A stretch of 64,000 nt of DNA, taken from Cryptomeria japonica. Lineage: Eukaryota > Streptophyta > Pinopsida > Cupressales > Cupressaceae. Shown here piece by piece: positions 1 through 11,815 of this stretch (position 1 is its first letter; every line of letters starts with the position of its first letter). Both the position numbers and the translations under genes were made by a program. The stretch is taken from NCBI RefSeq assembly GCF_030272615.1, contig NC_081406.1, positions 399,542,939-399,606,938 of the forward strand. Direction: 5' to 3'. The notes beneath the pieces are model-generated. The model was not told the origin of the DNA, searched no databases, and saw only the letters and a program-made list of their open reading frames with translations.

Positions 1-2295
1 GGAGTAATCTCATTCTTGTCTTTGTTGACTCTAGGCACATCTAGGTGTAAAGTCCTAGATCCTGACTCATCCCTTGTAACTTTGGAAAATTTCTTTGTCG
101 CCTTCTTCTTCGTTGGCTTGTCTATCCTGTTTAGAAGTTCTTCAAGTTCCAGCGTAGGATCCATCTCTTCCTCTGGCTCTTTTCTCATTCTTTCCTTCAG
201 CCAATCTAGAGTGGTTGCTTCCTGATCCTGCATTTCCAACTGTACCTGTTCCTGTGAAACTTCCTCAAAATTTCCTAAGTCTCCAATGTTCATTTCCATG
301 AAACAATCCTGAACCTATTGTTTTGGATTCAGAGGAAATTCTTGTCTTTGACTTCTTTGTTGAACAGGCCCGTGGGAGGCACTAATACTAAGGATATCCT
401 GTGCTTGTGCAATGTCATGATCTTTCTCTTACGGGTGATTTCCCATGGCTTTCATGAACATTTCAACTTCATGCATGCTAGAAGAGCTAGCAGGTGACTG
501 TGCTTCTTCTATCCTTGGCCTCTTATGTTGTAGTTCTTACTGCTGAACTTCCTTTCTCTTCCTCATTCCCAGGAACACTTTTCTCCTTCCCACGTTCTAC
601 TCTTTCCTATTGACTTTTCTCTTCCCTGGCCTATGCTCTTGGATCATTCAGTTGCCTCGTCATGGGATTCCAAATCTCCCATCAAATTGTAGGTTAGGCG
701 AGTATTCTTCGCTTTCAACTTCGCTATGTGCCGTTCAACCCAATGCCTAATAAACTTCAGGACTAGCCTACTTAGGACATCTAAATCATCAACTTTTGGT
801 TCTGACTAGTTTGGCACCTGAATAGGCCTATCTTTCTCCTTGTCATAATCTGGCTGAACAGTATTTTCATCCTCTTCAATCTGATCCAACACTTGTATAA
901 TTTCACAGATTCTTATCAGCTTGAGAGGCAATCTGGAAAACATCCTCCTTCTGACTTCAAAATCATCTTTGGCATTGGCCCAATAATCCTCCAACTGAAA
1001 CTTGCTTGTGCTTTATGCTGGCAACCATCCTAATTTTATCATGTGGATCAAAGAATGTCCTTGCAGTATGAGATGCTAGGTGGTAGAATAATAATTCATC
1101 TACTGACTTTTCTGCTGCTGCCAATGACAGACACATTTCCTCGTAATCTCCCATGACAATTGGAAATTCAAGCCCCAACTTCTAAATTTTGTCATAGGCA
1201 GTCAACTATCTGGTAACCTCTAATAGCACCATCTTGTCCATTGGATACCTTGGAAGTTTATACGTCTGGGCAGCAAATCCTTGGGACCTGGATATAAGTA
1301 AACTTTGGAAATTGAATGTACCAGGCTCCATACTTCTTTACTAATTTCCTTGCCACCTCCAACAACCTCGTGCGAAGTCCTCCTTGCAACGATCTGGTGA
1401 TATGCATAGTGAAGGTGTTGCCTGCCATCTTGAAAGAAGTAGGATCATACAAGTGCAATTGTGGACAGCACTCATGAACTTTTAGCTGTCCTGGTCCACA
1501 TCCCATGAGTCCTTTCCTTGGAAATAATGAACTTGCCCATTCTAGCCAGTAGGTAGATAACACACGAGCTCATACAGAAAGATTAAGATTTCTTTAAATT
1601 CCTTAGCTGCTCATACAAGTTGTGGCTGATTATTTTTGCCCAATCTATCACCTTATTGCCTTCCATTACTTCGCCAATGAAGTAAAACATCCAAGATTTA
1701 AACATGAAGGCCTGCAGACACCCCATGACCTAGCTCATCATGAACACAAGATCGCCATATTCTTGTTTGAAATCCATGTTGGTGATCTGCTTGTGTAACT
1801 TTGAAATATGAGGCTTCAACTTCTGCATCGATACCTTATTGAGTATTCCAGCATATCTCTCAAAACCAAAATCATAAATCAATGTTGCTGCTCTTCTTTG
1901 GTCTTGTATGTCATGGACTGGTATGCAGGGATCCCAAAAGTTTCCCCAATTGCTTCAGCTGTAAGATTGGTCAAGAGTTTTCCATCAGGTGCCAAAATCG
2001 CCCTTCTTTCAACATTGTAATGCATCACACATTCCATAATCAAATTTGGGCATTGGATGGCGAGAGGGAAGCCGATAGTTGCTATAATCCCACTTTTAAC
2101 TATTTTTGTGGCAATGGCTGATGGAGGATGTCCAGCTGTTTCGTATACTCTTTTTCTAAACTCTCCCAGCCTGAAATTTCCCAGGTTGGTGTCGCTGACC
2201 TCTCTTCATTTCGAAATGATTTTTAATTCCGCGAGAAATCCTCTTTGTTCGTTCTTGATTTGTGCCTACCGGGAGGTATTTGCCGCCTTACTGGA
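1..2295 (-). pseudogene. Decayed retrotransposon accessory ORF (gypsy post-pol type)
   Basis: Reading the minus strand from an ATG near 2292 downwards gives a long protein-like trace broken by several stop codons and frame changes. The longest open piece is 1258-1563. An NxER motif is followed about 30 residues later by FGIP (about 1930-2000). Further on comes a SWM...G...V.DWA block (about 1640-1720), then a FCMSSCVIYLL-like hydrophobic helix. The same order of blocks occurs in the extra ORF after pol of the gypsy element at 38878-40348, so I read this as a diverged, dead relative. The ORF class is known from plant LTR elements but its function is not. The 5' end of the window cuts it off. 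Homology was judged by eye from motif order. Confidence 0.5.
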
Positions 2296-2975
2296 TTCCG
2301 CCATTCCTACAAAATAAAATAATTAACATTAAATTTGTGACAAAAGAATCCTATAAATCCATTGAGGAAGGAATTCCAGGCTGATATTCTAGACTTCGAA
2401 ATAAAAACCTCCAAAAATGAGAACTTCTGGAAAATGATAGAAACTTCGCTCCGACTTTCTTCACTTGTCTCTTGCTTCAAATTCCTTCAAAAATTGTTGT
2501 GAAGAATGAATTCCAGATCTTTCTTTAAATAGAAGTCACCCACTAAGCTGCTAAGTTGGTGAGGAGATAAATTTAGTAGTTGCATTAATTTACTTCAATC
2601 ACATGTCATGTTTCCTTAGACAACTTGCCATGCAAGTGGACCCTGCCATCATCTTTGAGTTCGAAAATGGGAACTATAATTTTCCGAGTTGTGCTTCATT
2701 AATATGGAATATTCTTTTTGCATGTCACCAACTCATCCCTTACAAGAATCTTTCCATTCTGCGTGTACAAGGAAGATTCTAGAAGATTTTCTTGCCTCGA
2801 AGGAATTTTAATGATCTTTTCCACTTTGAAAAAATTCTTGAATGCCTGAAAATCTTGGAGAGAATTCTTTCCTAGAGAGATTATCGTCTTCGAGGAATTT
2901 TTCTTGTTGTTGTTTATACCTTGTCCTGAAGAGTGTTTTTTCTGACCACCAACTACTCTTTCATGTCCAAGGAAT
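2296..2975. other. Gene-free stretch upstream of the decayed ORF
   Basis: No coding signal, LTR end or repeat unit was recognised. The sequence is AT-rich at 2300-2640. It becomes CTT/GAA-rich near 2730-2975, where it grades into the tandem array that follows. It may be the leader or LTR of the element that owned the pseudogene at 1-2295, but no boundary is visible. Confidence 0.3.
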
Positions 2976-3790
2976 TTCATCCATCCTATCCAGAGTCTTG
3001 AAGAGAGATTTTTCCATACTTAGCCAATTTTCTTATCCTGGAAATTGTCACACTTGGGCGCAATTCTGCCCTGAGGAAGAATTTCATTGACGATGAAAAA
3101 TCCTCCTTGTCTTAGAATCCACGCTCTCTCCAACCTTGGGCACCAATTTGGGGTGATGGAGGAATTTGACCATAGAGGAAAAATCCTCATGCATTGATTT
3201 TAGCGTCCATCCCTTGTCCTGGAGCGCATTTGAGCACTGGAGGACGAATTTTGGGGAAATGGAAAATTCCTCCATGTATTGATTTTGGCGCCCATCCCTT
3301 GTGTTGGAGCGCATTTTTGCTACGGCGAAGGAATTTGGTGAAAATTGAAGAATCCTCAATGACCTTGGTCTTGCACCCACCAACCTTCCTGGAGCGCATT
3401 TGAGTGGAGAAATTTCCTCCAAGAGGAAAATTCTCCTTGACCATGCTTTGGCGCCCATACACCCTTCTTGAGTGCATTTTGTTTATGGGGGAGGATTTTG
3501 GAGGATTTTGGTGGAAGATGCAAATTCCTCTATGACTTGATATTTGTGCTCTCCTTCTATCCTTGGGTGCATTTTGGAGGTGGAAGAATTTCCTAGGAGG
3601 AAAATTTCTCCCTCACATGGTTCTGGCACTCAGACTTCTTCCTTGAGCGCATTTAGAAGGTGGTGAAGGATTTTGGTGTTGGGATGAAATTCCTCCTTGT
3701 CTTGATTCTAGTGCCCACTTTCTAGTCTTGAATGCCATTTTAGGATAGAGGAAGATTTCTCAGTGAAGGAAAACCCTTTCATGCCTTAGA
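2976..3790. repeat. Diverged tandem repeat, about 80-bp unit, about 9-10 copies
   Basis: A core of TTGGCGCCCA followed about 15 bases later by TGGAGCGCATTT recurs near 3060, 3130, 3210, 3290, 3375, 3450, 3550, 3630 and 3710. GAGGAAAATTCCTCC-like purine/pyrimidine blocks lie between the cores. The copies differ substantially, so this is an old minisatellite. Open frames here on both strands (for example 3084-3458 on the minus strand) are by-products of a repeat with few stop codons. Confidence 0.8.
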
Positions 3791-3901
3791 ATAGATTTTC
3801 ATGCTTTTGCCATTTCAAGAAAGGATTCCAGTTAAGTTTTTATCATCTGTCTGCTTTTTCAACTTTCTAGATTTAGAACTTGGATTTTCAAGGATGTTCT
3901 T

Positions 3902-5298
3902 GTTGGCAACAATGCAACAAACTGAGAAGGGGGGGAAGGGGGAGGGAATCAGTTTGCACCAAAAACTACAACAACTTAAACCAGAAAACAGATCTGATAA
4001 TTAATAGTTAAAGCATTAATCAACACCACACCAATAACACACATAACACCAAGATTTTTGACGTGGAAAACCCGATTAAGGGAAAAACCACGGTGGGAAT
4101 CTACCCACAATGAGATAATACCCTCTTAGGAGTAAAAGTGAATATTACAATGGGAATGCACATGCATTCAAATACACTGCCTAGAGCTCACTGCTAAAAA
4201 TAAGAAACCAAGAAAGGCTACAACCTTAAGGGAAGGCTCACTGCCTTATAGGAAGTCTCACTAACTTATAAGAACATTCAAACTACAATCCAGATCATAT
4301 GAACTGTGAAAATAGCATCTTCATATGCTTGAGTACAGTTCTGGTTAAGCTCAGTGTCAAATCTTCACTGCAACACACTTCTTTGCATAACTTCGCACAT
4401 CTTCCCTCCTACTGAATGATTGATACAATATTCGCACATAGCATGATCATTTACAATGATTATTACAAGTATTTATACAAACCCTTCAACCTATATTTCA
4501 AGGTCGGCTAAACCCTCAATACCAATTACAAAACAATATCCTCACACGCTACAATAATACATGCGGACCAGAACAATGTCGGCTAAGACATAGTCTGGAC
4601 CCAAACCAATCTCACAAACACGCAACACCTCCAATAATTACGCCTCGATCATCCGCAACACACTACATCCACCAAAAACATCGCATAACACAAAGAACAT
4701 CACTGGACAAAGAAAATCTTCAATACTGCGCACAATAATCAATGCGGACCACCAATATGCATAGAACATAATATAGAGACATTCACAAGCAACGTGAATT
4801 GCATCACAACAACCGCAACAACTCGGATTACTAGAATCATCATCATCTCTCTACCAGAACTCAATAACATCAACATAACTGACTGTCAACCTGAAAGAAT
4901 TGCTTGTGGATATCCAAATCATGAACAAAGCTAACTGAGGACATACATCAACATCCAGAACAGATTCCATACATCCACAACCAAAGATAGAGAAATCTCG
5001 AAAAAATACAGAGCACAAACCAGAATACCAAATAAAACGAACAACTGCATAACATCCCAATACTGAATCTCGTAACTCGATCAAATCATCATACGGACCT
5101 CTGCAAATGTGAATGAACCATCTACAGACAACATACCAGAAACCCTTTGAACCACATCAGCTCGTCTGCAATACACAGGCTAAACCAACTCATCCAATCA
5201 AACTGCAACACTGGAATACATGAAGAAAACTTTCCAACAATCTCCACATATGTCACATATGTTGACATCAATGACAACATATCAGTCAATATCCAACA
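3902..5298 (-). repeat. Copia LTR (3' LTR of a minus-strand element)
   Basis: On the minus strand the block starts TGTTGGATATTGACTG at 5298, directly after a polypurine-like AAAGGGGTAGAT. It ends TTGCCAACA at 3902, giving TG...CA ends and about 1.4 kb. It contains a GACGTGGAAAACCCG / CCACGGTGGG-type block (4060-4100), common in plant copia LTRs from memory. No coding sequence was found in it. The upstream partner LTR is not intact; the same LTR start recurs near 7076. Confidence 0.65.
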
Positions 5299-5890
5299 AT
5301 CTACCCCTTTGGCATTATTACCATCAAGAGAAATAGAACCTCTACCACGGATTACACAAGATTTGTTATCACCAAATCTTACTATACCACCATCATACCT
5401 TTCAAAGTTTACAAATTTACTCTTATCACCTGTCATATGATGAGAGCAACCACTGTCAATTACCCATTCATCTTTCTCCTCAACTTTAGCAGCTAAAGCT
5501 TTCTCTTCATTGGTGCAGCTTGTAGAATCGTAGAATCTGTAGTTACAGGATCATCTTCCTTGATAGCAATGAGCACAAATTCATGTCCTAAATTACCCTT
5601 ATCTAACTCATCATCTGTCACACCTTCATTAGCAGCATAATAACACTTCTTCTGATATTTAGCCTTATATGGCTTAAATGGCTTCTGAGGATTTCTCTCT
5701 CTTTCCAAACACCTTGATGCAAAATGTCCTATCTTATTACATGAAAAACATTTAAGAGGTAACTTTCCTTCATACTTACCGACACCTTTAGGCAATCTTT
5801 TGACAATAAGTGCTTCAAGCTCCTCAAGCCCTCTTTCTTCATCTTCCATCTCTTTCATCTCTTTCTCACATCTAGATACTCTTGTAGAGC
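5299..5890 (-). pseudogene. Copia gag C-terminus and protease start, internally deleted
   Basis: The minus strand encodes the nucleocapsid end of copia gag, with one CX2CX4HX4C zinc knuckle (CFSC...GHFASRC, about 5710-5750). A protease start follows, with catalytic Asp-Ser-Gly in WVIDSGCSHHM (about 5440-5470). About 40 residues later the frame runs into the polypurine tract and 3' LTR. Integrase, RT and RNase H have therefore been deleted from this copy. The knuckle binds RNA and the protease would process Gag-Pol in an intact element. The next sequence at higher coordinates is plus-strand copia, so the piece sits at a head-to-head junction. Confidence 0.85.
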
Positions 5891-5944
5891 TTTCTCACGG
5901 ATCATATCTCTGCTTCCCGAAAACAGTAGCTTTGAATGCAGACT

Positions 5945-6740
5945 TAGTCTAAGTATGTTAAGGAATTGTTGAAGAAATTTGGTTTTGAGGATTCTAAACC
6001 TGTTGGTACACCTATGGTGACCAGATGTAAGCTGACAAAGGATGATGACTATCTGAAAGCTAATCAGACCAGATATAGATCTATGATTGGTGGTTTGTTG
6101 TATTTGACTCAAACTAGACCTGATATAACAAATGTTGTATGTCATGTTGCTAGATTTCAAACTAATCCTAAGGAATCTCATGTTACTACTATAAAAAGGA
6201 TATTCAGATACTTGAAAGGAACAGTTGATTTTGGTTTGTGGTATTCTAAGAATGATGGCTTTACTTTGAGTGCTTTTGTTGATTGGGCAGGTGATGTTGA
6301 TGACCGGAAGAGTACTACAGGTGGTGCATTTTTTTTGGGAAAGAAATTAGTTTCTTGGGCAAGTAAGAAGCAGAATGCTATCTCTTTATCTATTGTAGAA
6401 GCTGAATACATTGTTGCTGCTAGTAATTGTACTCCAGGTAATTTGGATGAAGCAGATATTGAAGGATATAGAAGTTATTTATGATGAGCCTATTGCTATA
6501 TATTGTAACAATTCAAGTGCTATCAATATTTCAAAGAATTCGGTGTTGCATTCCAAGACAAAGCATATATCAATCAAGTTTTATTTCTGGAGAGAGAAGG
6601 TGAATGAGAAAGAAGTCAGACTGGAGTATGTATCTGCAAAGGAACAGATTGCAGATATCTTTACGAAGCCTTTGCCTAAAGATACTTTTGGGTATCTCAA
6701 AGAGAAGTTATGGTTAATTGCCCCTCCTGATGAGAACTAA
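5945..6740 (+). pseudogene. Copia reverse transcriptase C-terminus and RNase H fragment
   Basis: The plus frame 5966-6484 carries the end of copia RT: a KKFGF...PVGTPM stretch, then YRSMIGGLLYLT..RPDI. RNase H follows with the hallmark DRKSTTGGAFFLG, WASKKQ and EAEYI blocks. A frame change near 6430 moves the rest into a second frame. That frame holds NSSAINISKN, HSKTKHISIKFYF and the ending ADIFTKPLPKD. Gag, protease, integrase and most of RT are missing, so this is a 3' fragment of a plus-strand copia element. It abuts the minus-strand gag fragment within about 60 bp. Confidence 0.9.
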
Positions 6741-7079
6741 GGTGCATGAATTTGCATCAGTCTGGTGAACTTCACAGACGTATTTTATGCTCCCGATTGA
6801 TGAGTGAGGTTGCTACCCAGGGGGAGTAGTCAATGTTAGTATTGGTGGTTCAAATGTTCAGATTTGTGGAGAGAGAACCCTGATTCCTGACCCTTTGTCA
6901 TTGATATCAAAGGGGGAGAGAAGCATGTGAAAAACCCTGAAGTATTTTGAGTTGTTTGGGAACTGATCCTTGTGATTTTGAGGGAGATTGTTGAAAGCTG
7001 ATTTCTTTCTTTGCATTGATTGTTTTTCACATTCATATGTTGCCATCAATGACGACATATCAGTCAATATCCAATAGTT
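6741..7079 (+). other. Copia 3' untranslated tail, polypurine tracts and inverted LTR start
   Basis: After the RNase H stop come two purine tracts typical of copia 3' ends: CAGGGGGAG near 6817 and ATCAAAGGGGGAGAG near 6907. A GAGGGAGATTGTTG motif at about 6977 is the usual tract-to-LTR junction form. At 7035-7076 the sequence matches, in minus orientation, the start of the LTR at 5298 (TATTGGATATTGACTGATATG). Plus-strand tail and minus-strand LTR start are therefore juxtaposed, which supports rearrangement or nested insertion. Confidence 0.5.
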
Positions 7080-7547
7080 CTACCATCAGTGTCCTATCGA
7101 CTGCCGGAGATAGACCTGCCGAAAATAGACTTACTAAAAATAGTAAGTTCTTCCAAACATCAAATTAGGTCAAATCAAGGCACAGGAACACTTGCTAAAA
7201 ATAGACACTGCTAAAAATAGTAAATTTGTTTAAATGCAAAATTAGGCCAATCCAGGATGCAATGGAACTTACTAAAAATAGTAAGTCTTCAAAATTCGCT
7301 CAAATTTCACTGGTAGTTTCCTTGAAAGGTTCTTACTTCATTGCTTCATATTTCTCAAAACCACAAGCTACTGATCTCAAATCTGTCTGAAGGGTAAACA
7401 ACCTAAAATAGAAAAAACAAGCTCCAGACTTAGCCAAATTTACTCAAAAAACTTACAACTTGACCAAAATTTGCCAAAATACTTGGGGACTTGGGGAGAT
7501 TGAAGAAACTGCCGCCAAACAACACAAAAGACCAAGTGGAACAAAAA
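7080..7547. repeat. Fragment rich in palindromic CTTACTAAAAATAGTAAG
   Basis: The motif ACTTACTAAAAATAGTAAG and variants (GCTAAAAATAG, CCGAAAATAG) occur several times between 7105 and 7285. The same motif in the opposite sense occurs in the solo LTR at 33095-33215. This looks like a minus-oriented fragment of a related LTR, ending where the copia LTR starts at 7548. No gene was seen. Confidence 0.5.
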
Positions 7548-8076
7548 TGTAGGGGATCCCCATTTGGAATGGGGTGATGTGTGATTAGGTCACAAGAAGT
7601 CACATCCTTGTTCTAATATAAGGTTATAAAACCTTATATATTATATGCTTTTTGAGCATATCCCATTTGAAGTAATTATAATCTAATAACTATTAGATTA
7701 TTGATTATTTGTGAATGGGAGTTATTGAAAAGGTGTGTGACTAGTGAAATCATGCTTCCTCCTATATTTAAGGAGGTTCTCTCTAATTTCCGAGGTGTAC
7801 ATTTGGAGCTTTATGGTGAGTTGTATCACTATGCAGAAGAGGTATTATTGGCCACATGAAAGTATTGGAGTGTCCCTAGGTTCAAGCCTATTTTTTTATA
7901 AACTATATTTTGTAAGTGTTTTAATAAAATGATGCTTTGTGGGATTTTTTTACATGAAAAGGCATTCCCATGTATATCTTATGTAATGTGTTAATTTTAT
8001 AGTTGTATGACTCTTAATGCATTTATTTTATATCTTGTTTATAATGATTAGTATCCTAAGATCTCAATTTCTAGCA
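7548..8076 (+). repeat. 5' LTR of copia element B
   Basis: It starts TGTAGGGGATCCCC and ends TTCTAGCA. Its 3' 450 bp closely matches 31380-31830: shared blocks include CCTATATTTAAGGAGG, GTGTTTTAATAAAAT and TTATATCTTGTTTATAATG. The TATATTTAAGG block near 7770 is a plausible TATA region and AATAAAAT near 7924 a possible poly(A) signal. The ORF at 7744-7932 is chance. Confidence 0.75.
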
Positions 8077-8093
8077 TGGTATTAGAGCAGGTT
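8077..8093 (+). other. Primer binding site of copia B (tRNA-iMet type)
   Basis: TGGTATTAGAGCAGGTT follows the LTR end directly. Plant copia elements usually carry TGGTATCAGAGC here, complementary to initiator tRNA-Met; one base differs (C to T). Confidence 0.85.
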
Positions 8094-8330
8094 AGGTGCT
8101 ACTAATCATTTTTATAGGTTATATTGAAAAATACATTGAACTTGATGGAAAATTTCTTTATGCAATTTCTTACAATCCATGCCACAAATCTTAGTGACAT
8201 ACTTTTTTTTAATTAAAAAGTGACATACTTGTTCATTGCCAATCTATTTTTTTTGTGGAAGAAAGCTCAACACGATTACAAGGACACCATTTTCTTCAAA
8301 AACATTTGGGATTGCCTTTGAGAAGAATAT

Positions 8331-11223
8331 TGTTATGCATTTTGCACCACATCCGCGTTTGTGACAGGGGACCCCCGATTTTTTTGGATTATGCCCATTG
8401 CTCTACGTAAAGAGAGAAGGTAAATGCTACGTGTTAAAGCCGAACAGCTTGAGGCCAATAGACTCCCGAATTTGTGTTCAAGTGATGAAGAGTCACGACA
8501 AATCATGTCGCCTTCCAGGAACTCAGAAAATACCGATAGAAGCCCCAAAGAATGATCATATGTGAAATCCCTTCACAAACGCCCTCAAAAAGTCGAACTA
8601 AATCCCAATATCGTTGGGTGAAGGGCATTAAGGATGAAAATCTCACATTCTCCTCCTAAAGCCTGAGTTTCTTCCAAATGCTAGGTTAGAGAGAGGGTGT
8701 TTAAAAACATTCAAGGCCGAGTTCAAAGGTTAATGTAAATCGTGCAAAACGTTTAATGAAGGCGAAGTTTCATGAAACAAAAGGCTAGAAACCAAGTGAA
8801 ATCGCACATTTTCTGTATCATACCCGAACTTGCAAAAGGAACAAATAGCCCGAAAATGGAGAGCTAGGCGTTTCAAATAAAACATAAGTCGCGCGAAAAC
8901 ATCAGATGGCCCGACTTTCCTCCTCCATACTCCCAAAAATCTCATTAAGCTTCAAAATCGCTCAATTCAACTATTAAGGCCGAAACTAGGGCCAAGTTCA
9001 AAATCGCACGAAGGCTCAGTTTGACCGAAAAACTTAGGAAAGCCTAAGTCGCACGAAACAGGTAATCATAGAGTTTGGCATCAAAAACGAGTCGCGCTAA
9101 ACCCTCACAGAGCCCGAAAATCATTAAATTCGGTGAAATGAAGTAGAAGTCTAAACTTCATGCAAAATCGTCTTTTTAACCAAAAAAACTTAAATGGATC
9201 AAAATCTCGCACTAAGGCTTCATAAGCCGAAACTGTTAAAAAATCAAAATCGCACCATTTCAATAAAGTGTGCGAATTTCACAAGCATTGAGAGCAAAGT
9301 CGCGCAAAACACGTCAAAATGCCGAAGTTCATCAAACCAAGGCTAGAAAACTAAAGTCAAAATCCCTGAAGACACTTCATCAGCCCGAAGATGACCAACA
9401 CATCCAAAATCGCGCGATTTCACGTAGTGACCGGAGATATAAAGCAAGTCATTCACATGCCAAAACTAATTCGCGCAAAACGTTTCATTTGGCCGAAATT
9501 TGTAAAAAGAGTATTTTAAAAAATACAAAATCTCACATTTAAGCCAAATGCCTGAAAATCACTAAGGCAAAAAGGGGAGGAGGGTTTAAAAATCATAAGT
9601 AAAACAAGAAAACAAACCACAAAGTTGTGCATTATAACTTCAAAGGGCGAAAAACTTAGGAGAGAGAATCGTGCAATCCGGCCAAATTAACCGAAATTAA
9701 AAGTAAAAATCGCACAAAGCGTCCTAATAGGCCGAAAAGCTTCAGAAATTAAAATCACCATTCAAAGCTTAAAACCCTAATTTCAAAGGGGCATTTAAAG
9801 TTAAAATTTAATATGATTGTTAAATTTATTTATTTAATTTTTCAAAAGGATTATTAAAGTGGAATTCACTGTTTGCAGATTGACGATAACCTGAGGTGCA
9901 AAGCGAAGCTTTGATCGTGATTGTGTCGAGAAGCGGACATGAAAAGCGAAAGACCAAAGCGACAGGTCCTAAGTGCTGCCAATGCAAGAACGCACTGCAG
10001 AGCAAAAGGTCGAAGCGATGAAGCATGGGAAAACCTGCCACCACCGGACAACGAGTTGAAGTCCACCAGTCAGACCGAAGACAAAGAACACAGTGCTTCA
10101 AAAAGTGCATTCTTGGAAATGCACTGCTTGAAGAAATTCCAGAAAATCAGTTTTAAAACTGAAATGCTTTATTGTAAAAAGAACTGCCTGTGGGTCCCGT
10201 TCAAGCTATTTTAAAATGAGGGGACACCGGTCAGCTTTTTTCCAAATACCTGATTGACCGAATTAAAGCCAAATAGTGGTAGGTAGTTGAGAAAGTGGTT
10301 GGGGGGATAACAGAAGATTGAGTAGGCATGGGTTAAAGCTGACAAGTTTCTAGAGGGCAGATCAGGGTCCTTGGATGCAGTCAATCCTGGCCCTTGGCTT
10401 GAAATGTAAAATCTATAAAAGACAGAGGCCTTTCTTTTGTAAGGGGTTAGATTTTTTTAGGGTTAGATTCTTAGATTCTAGTAAAATAGTTAGAGTTCCG
10501 TAGAAGGTTAAATTTTAGTAGTAGCATAGAAATGTTGCAGAAATTGTTGTAGTAGCAGCTAAAATCAATGTAATGGACATTGATTTGGTGTTTATCATCT
10601 TGGTTTTATTCCGTTTGCATGGTTTCCTTCAACAGATTAGATAGATACTTTTGATGTGTAGGTATTTGATGAATCCAGGTTCATACCATTGGTGATATAC
10701 TGATTGTGCATCCCTGTGTATGGTTACTCTGAGCCCTTTAAAATTGTGTTTAGTTCAATTGCACGTGACCGTCTGAGCTGCGCCAGAATTGGGTGCATAG
10801 CCATGTACCTGCAGTCTGAAAATCTTCCAAGTCCCCTTGAAGATTGCACCGTTCCTATGAGGTTGTGAGTTATTCTGGCCAAGCAGGGATTGGTTATGTT
10901 GAATCCGTCTCGTCACACACCAGTCTTATTAATTGTAGGTCTCTTAACCCTATCCTTTTGCATTTATTCTTCCCGCAGCATCTTAGAATGCAGACCAACT
11001 TGTTGCAAACGTAAGGCCCCTTGTGCTCCCAGCAAAACACATCAACCTTGAGTTATCCCGTAGTCAAGAACTGAGATTTGGAACCTTGAGGTTGTCCCCT
11101 TTGATCAATTAAAAACAAAATTAGGGCTTCCTTATACAAGAGAGGATAGGATACTCAACAAGAACATTCTATTTTGCGTTGGTTGGATAGAGTTGTAGCA
11201 ATACGACTTTGACCATGTCAACA
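8331..11223 (+). repeat. 5' LTR of element A (2.9 kb)
   Basis: TG...CA ends, 2893 bp. Its first about 840 bp match 15439-16197, and its last about 380 bp (10841-11223) match 19751-20134. The middle (9169-10840) is absent from the 3' LTR. The 5' half is a degenerate short-unit array (see 8720-9760). GGTCCCGTTC and AAAATCTATAAAAGACAG (10408-10425) form a plausible TATA region. No ORF in it is convincing. Confidence 0.9.
8720..9760 (+). repeat. Degenerate array of TCGCGCAAAACG...GGCCGAAA units inside LTR A
   Basis: About 13-15 copies of a 40-80 bp unit: AAATCGCGCAAAACG (variants AAGTCGCACGAAAC, AAATCGCACAAAGCG), then about 10-15 bases, then GGCCGAAA or GCCGAAGT. Examples start near 8735, 8880, 9008, 9045, 9090, 9298, 9405, 9470, 9668 and 9710. 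The same units occur in the 3' LTR from about 15840. Confidence 0.7.
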
Positions 11224-11227
11224 GAAT

Positions 11228-11244
11228 TGGCGCTAGAACGAGGG
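11228..11244 (+). other. Primer binding site of element A
   Basis: TGGCGCTAGAACGAGGG begins four bases after the LTR end. The form TGGCGCTAGAAGGAGG is recalled from several plant Ty3/gypsy elements of the Tat/Ogre type (tRNA-Arg primer). That assignment is from memory and only moderately sure, but it is not the tRNA-iMet site of copia, so a gypsy affiliation is favoured. Confidence 0.6.
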
Positions 11245-11506
11245 CCCTCTTATCACAAAAGCTTGCACCCTTGTTGAGTTATCAACTCAGCAACCTTGTG
11301 AAACATGGAGACAACCCCGAAGTATGGGACCTTGCGCAAGGGGGTTGAATCTCCGGAGAAGGGCGGCTTCCTTCTCAATCCAGGTGCAGGTGTTGAACCA
11401 ACTCAACACTTCAAAACTAACTCCTAAGCCTATCCTAACATATTGCAGAGGTAAAGGGAAGAGAGATTGCTTGAAATAAAAGGAGGTGATGCACCAAGAA
11501 GAGATT

Positions 11507-11815
11507 GTTCCTCTCCCTACCGAAATGACACAAAGAATTAACTGAAACACCCAGGAGATGCACAAACTTCAGTTGTGTGAGTGATCCCAATGCATGTATG
11601 AAGTTTAGAATCCACTGAATGCCAAGAGGGGAGAAGGTTTCCCACAAGTCACTCAAAAAAAAAAGTTCCTCTCCCTACTGAAATGACACAAAGAATTAAC
11701 TGAAACACCCAAGAGATGCACAAACTTCAATTGTACGAGTGATCCCAATGCATATATGAAGGTTAGAGTCCACTGAATGCCAAGAGGGGAGAAGGTTTCC
11801 CACAAGTTACACTCA
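11507..11815. repeat. 158-bp tandem duplication
   Basis: The block starting GTTCCTCTCCCTAC at 11507 is repeated at 11665 with about 90-95% identity by eye. It includes GAAATGACACAAAGAATTAA and GCCAAGAGGGGAGAAGG. An A-rich run (about 11646-11664) separates the copies. It lies in the 5' interior of element A. The minus-strand ORFs 11435-11656 and 11653-12102 read through it and are not supported as genes. Confidence 0.85.
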
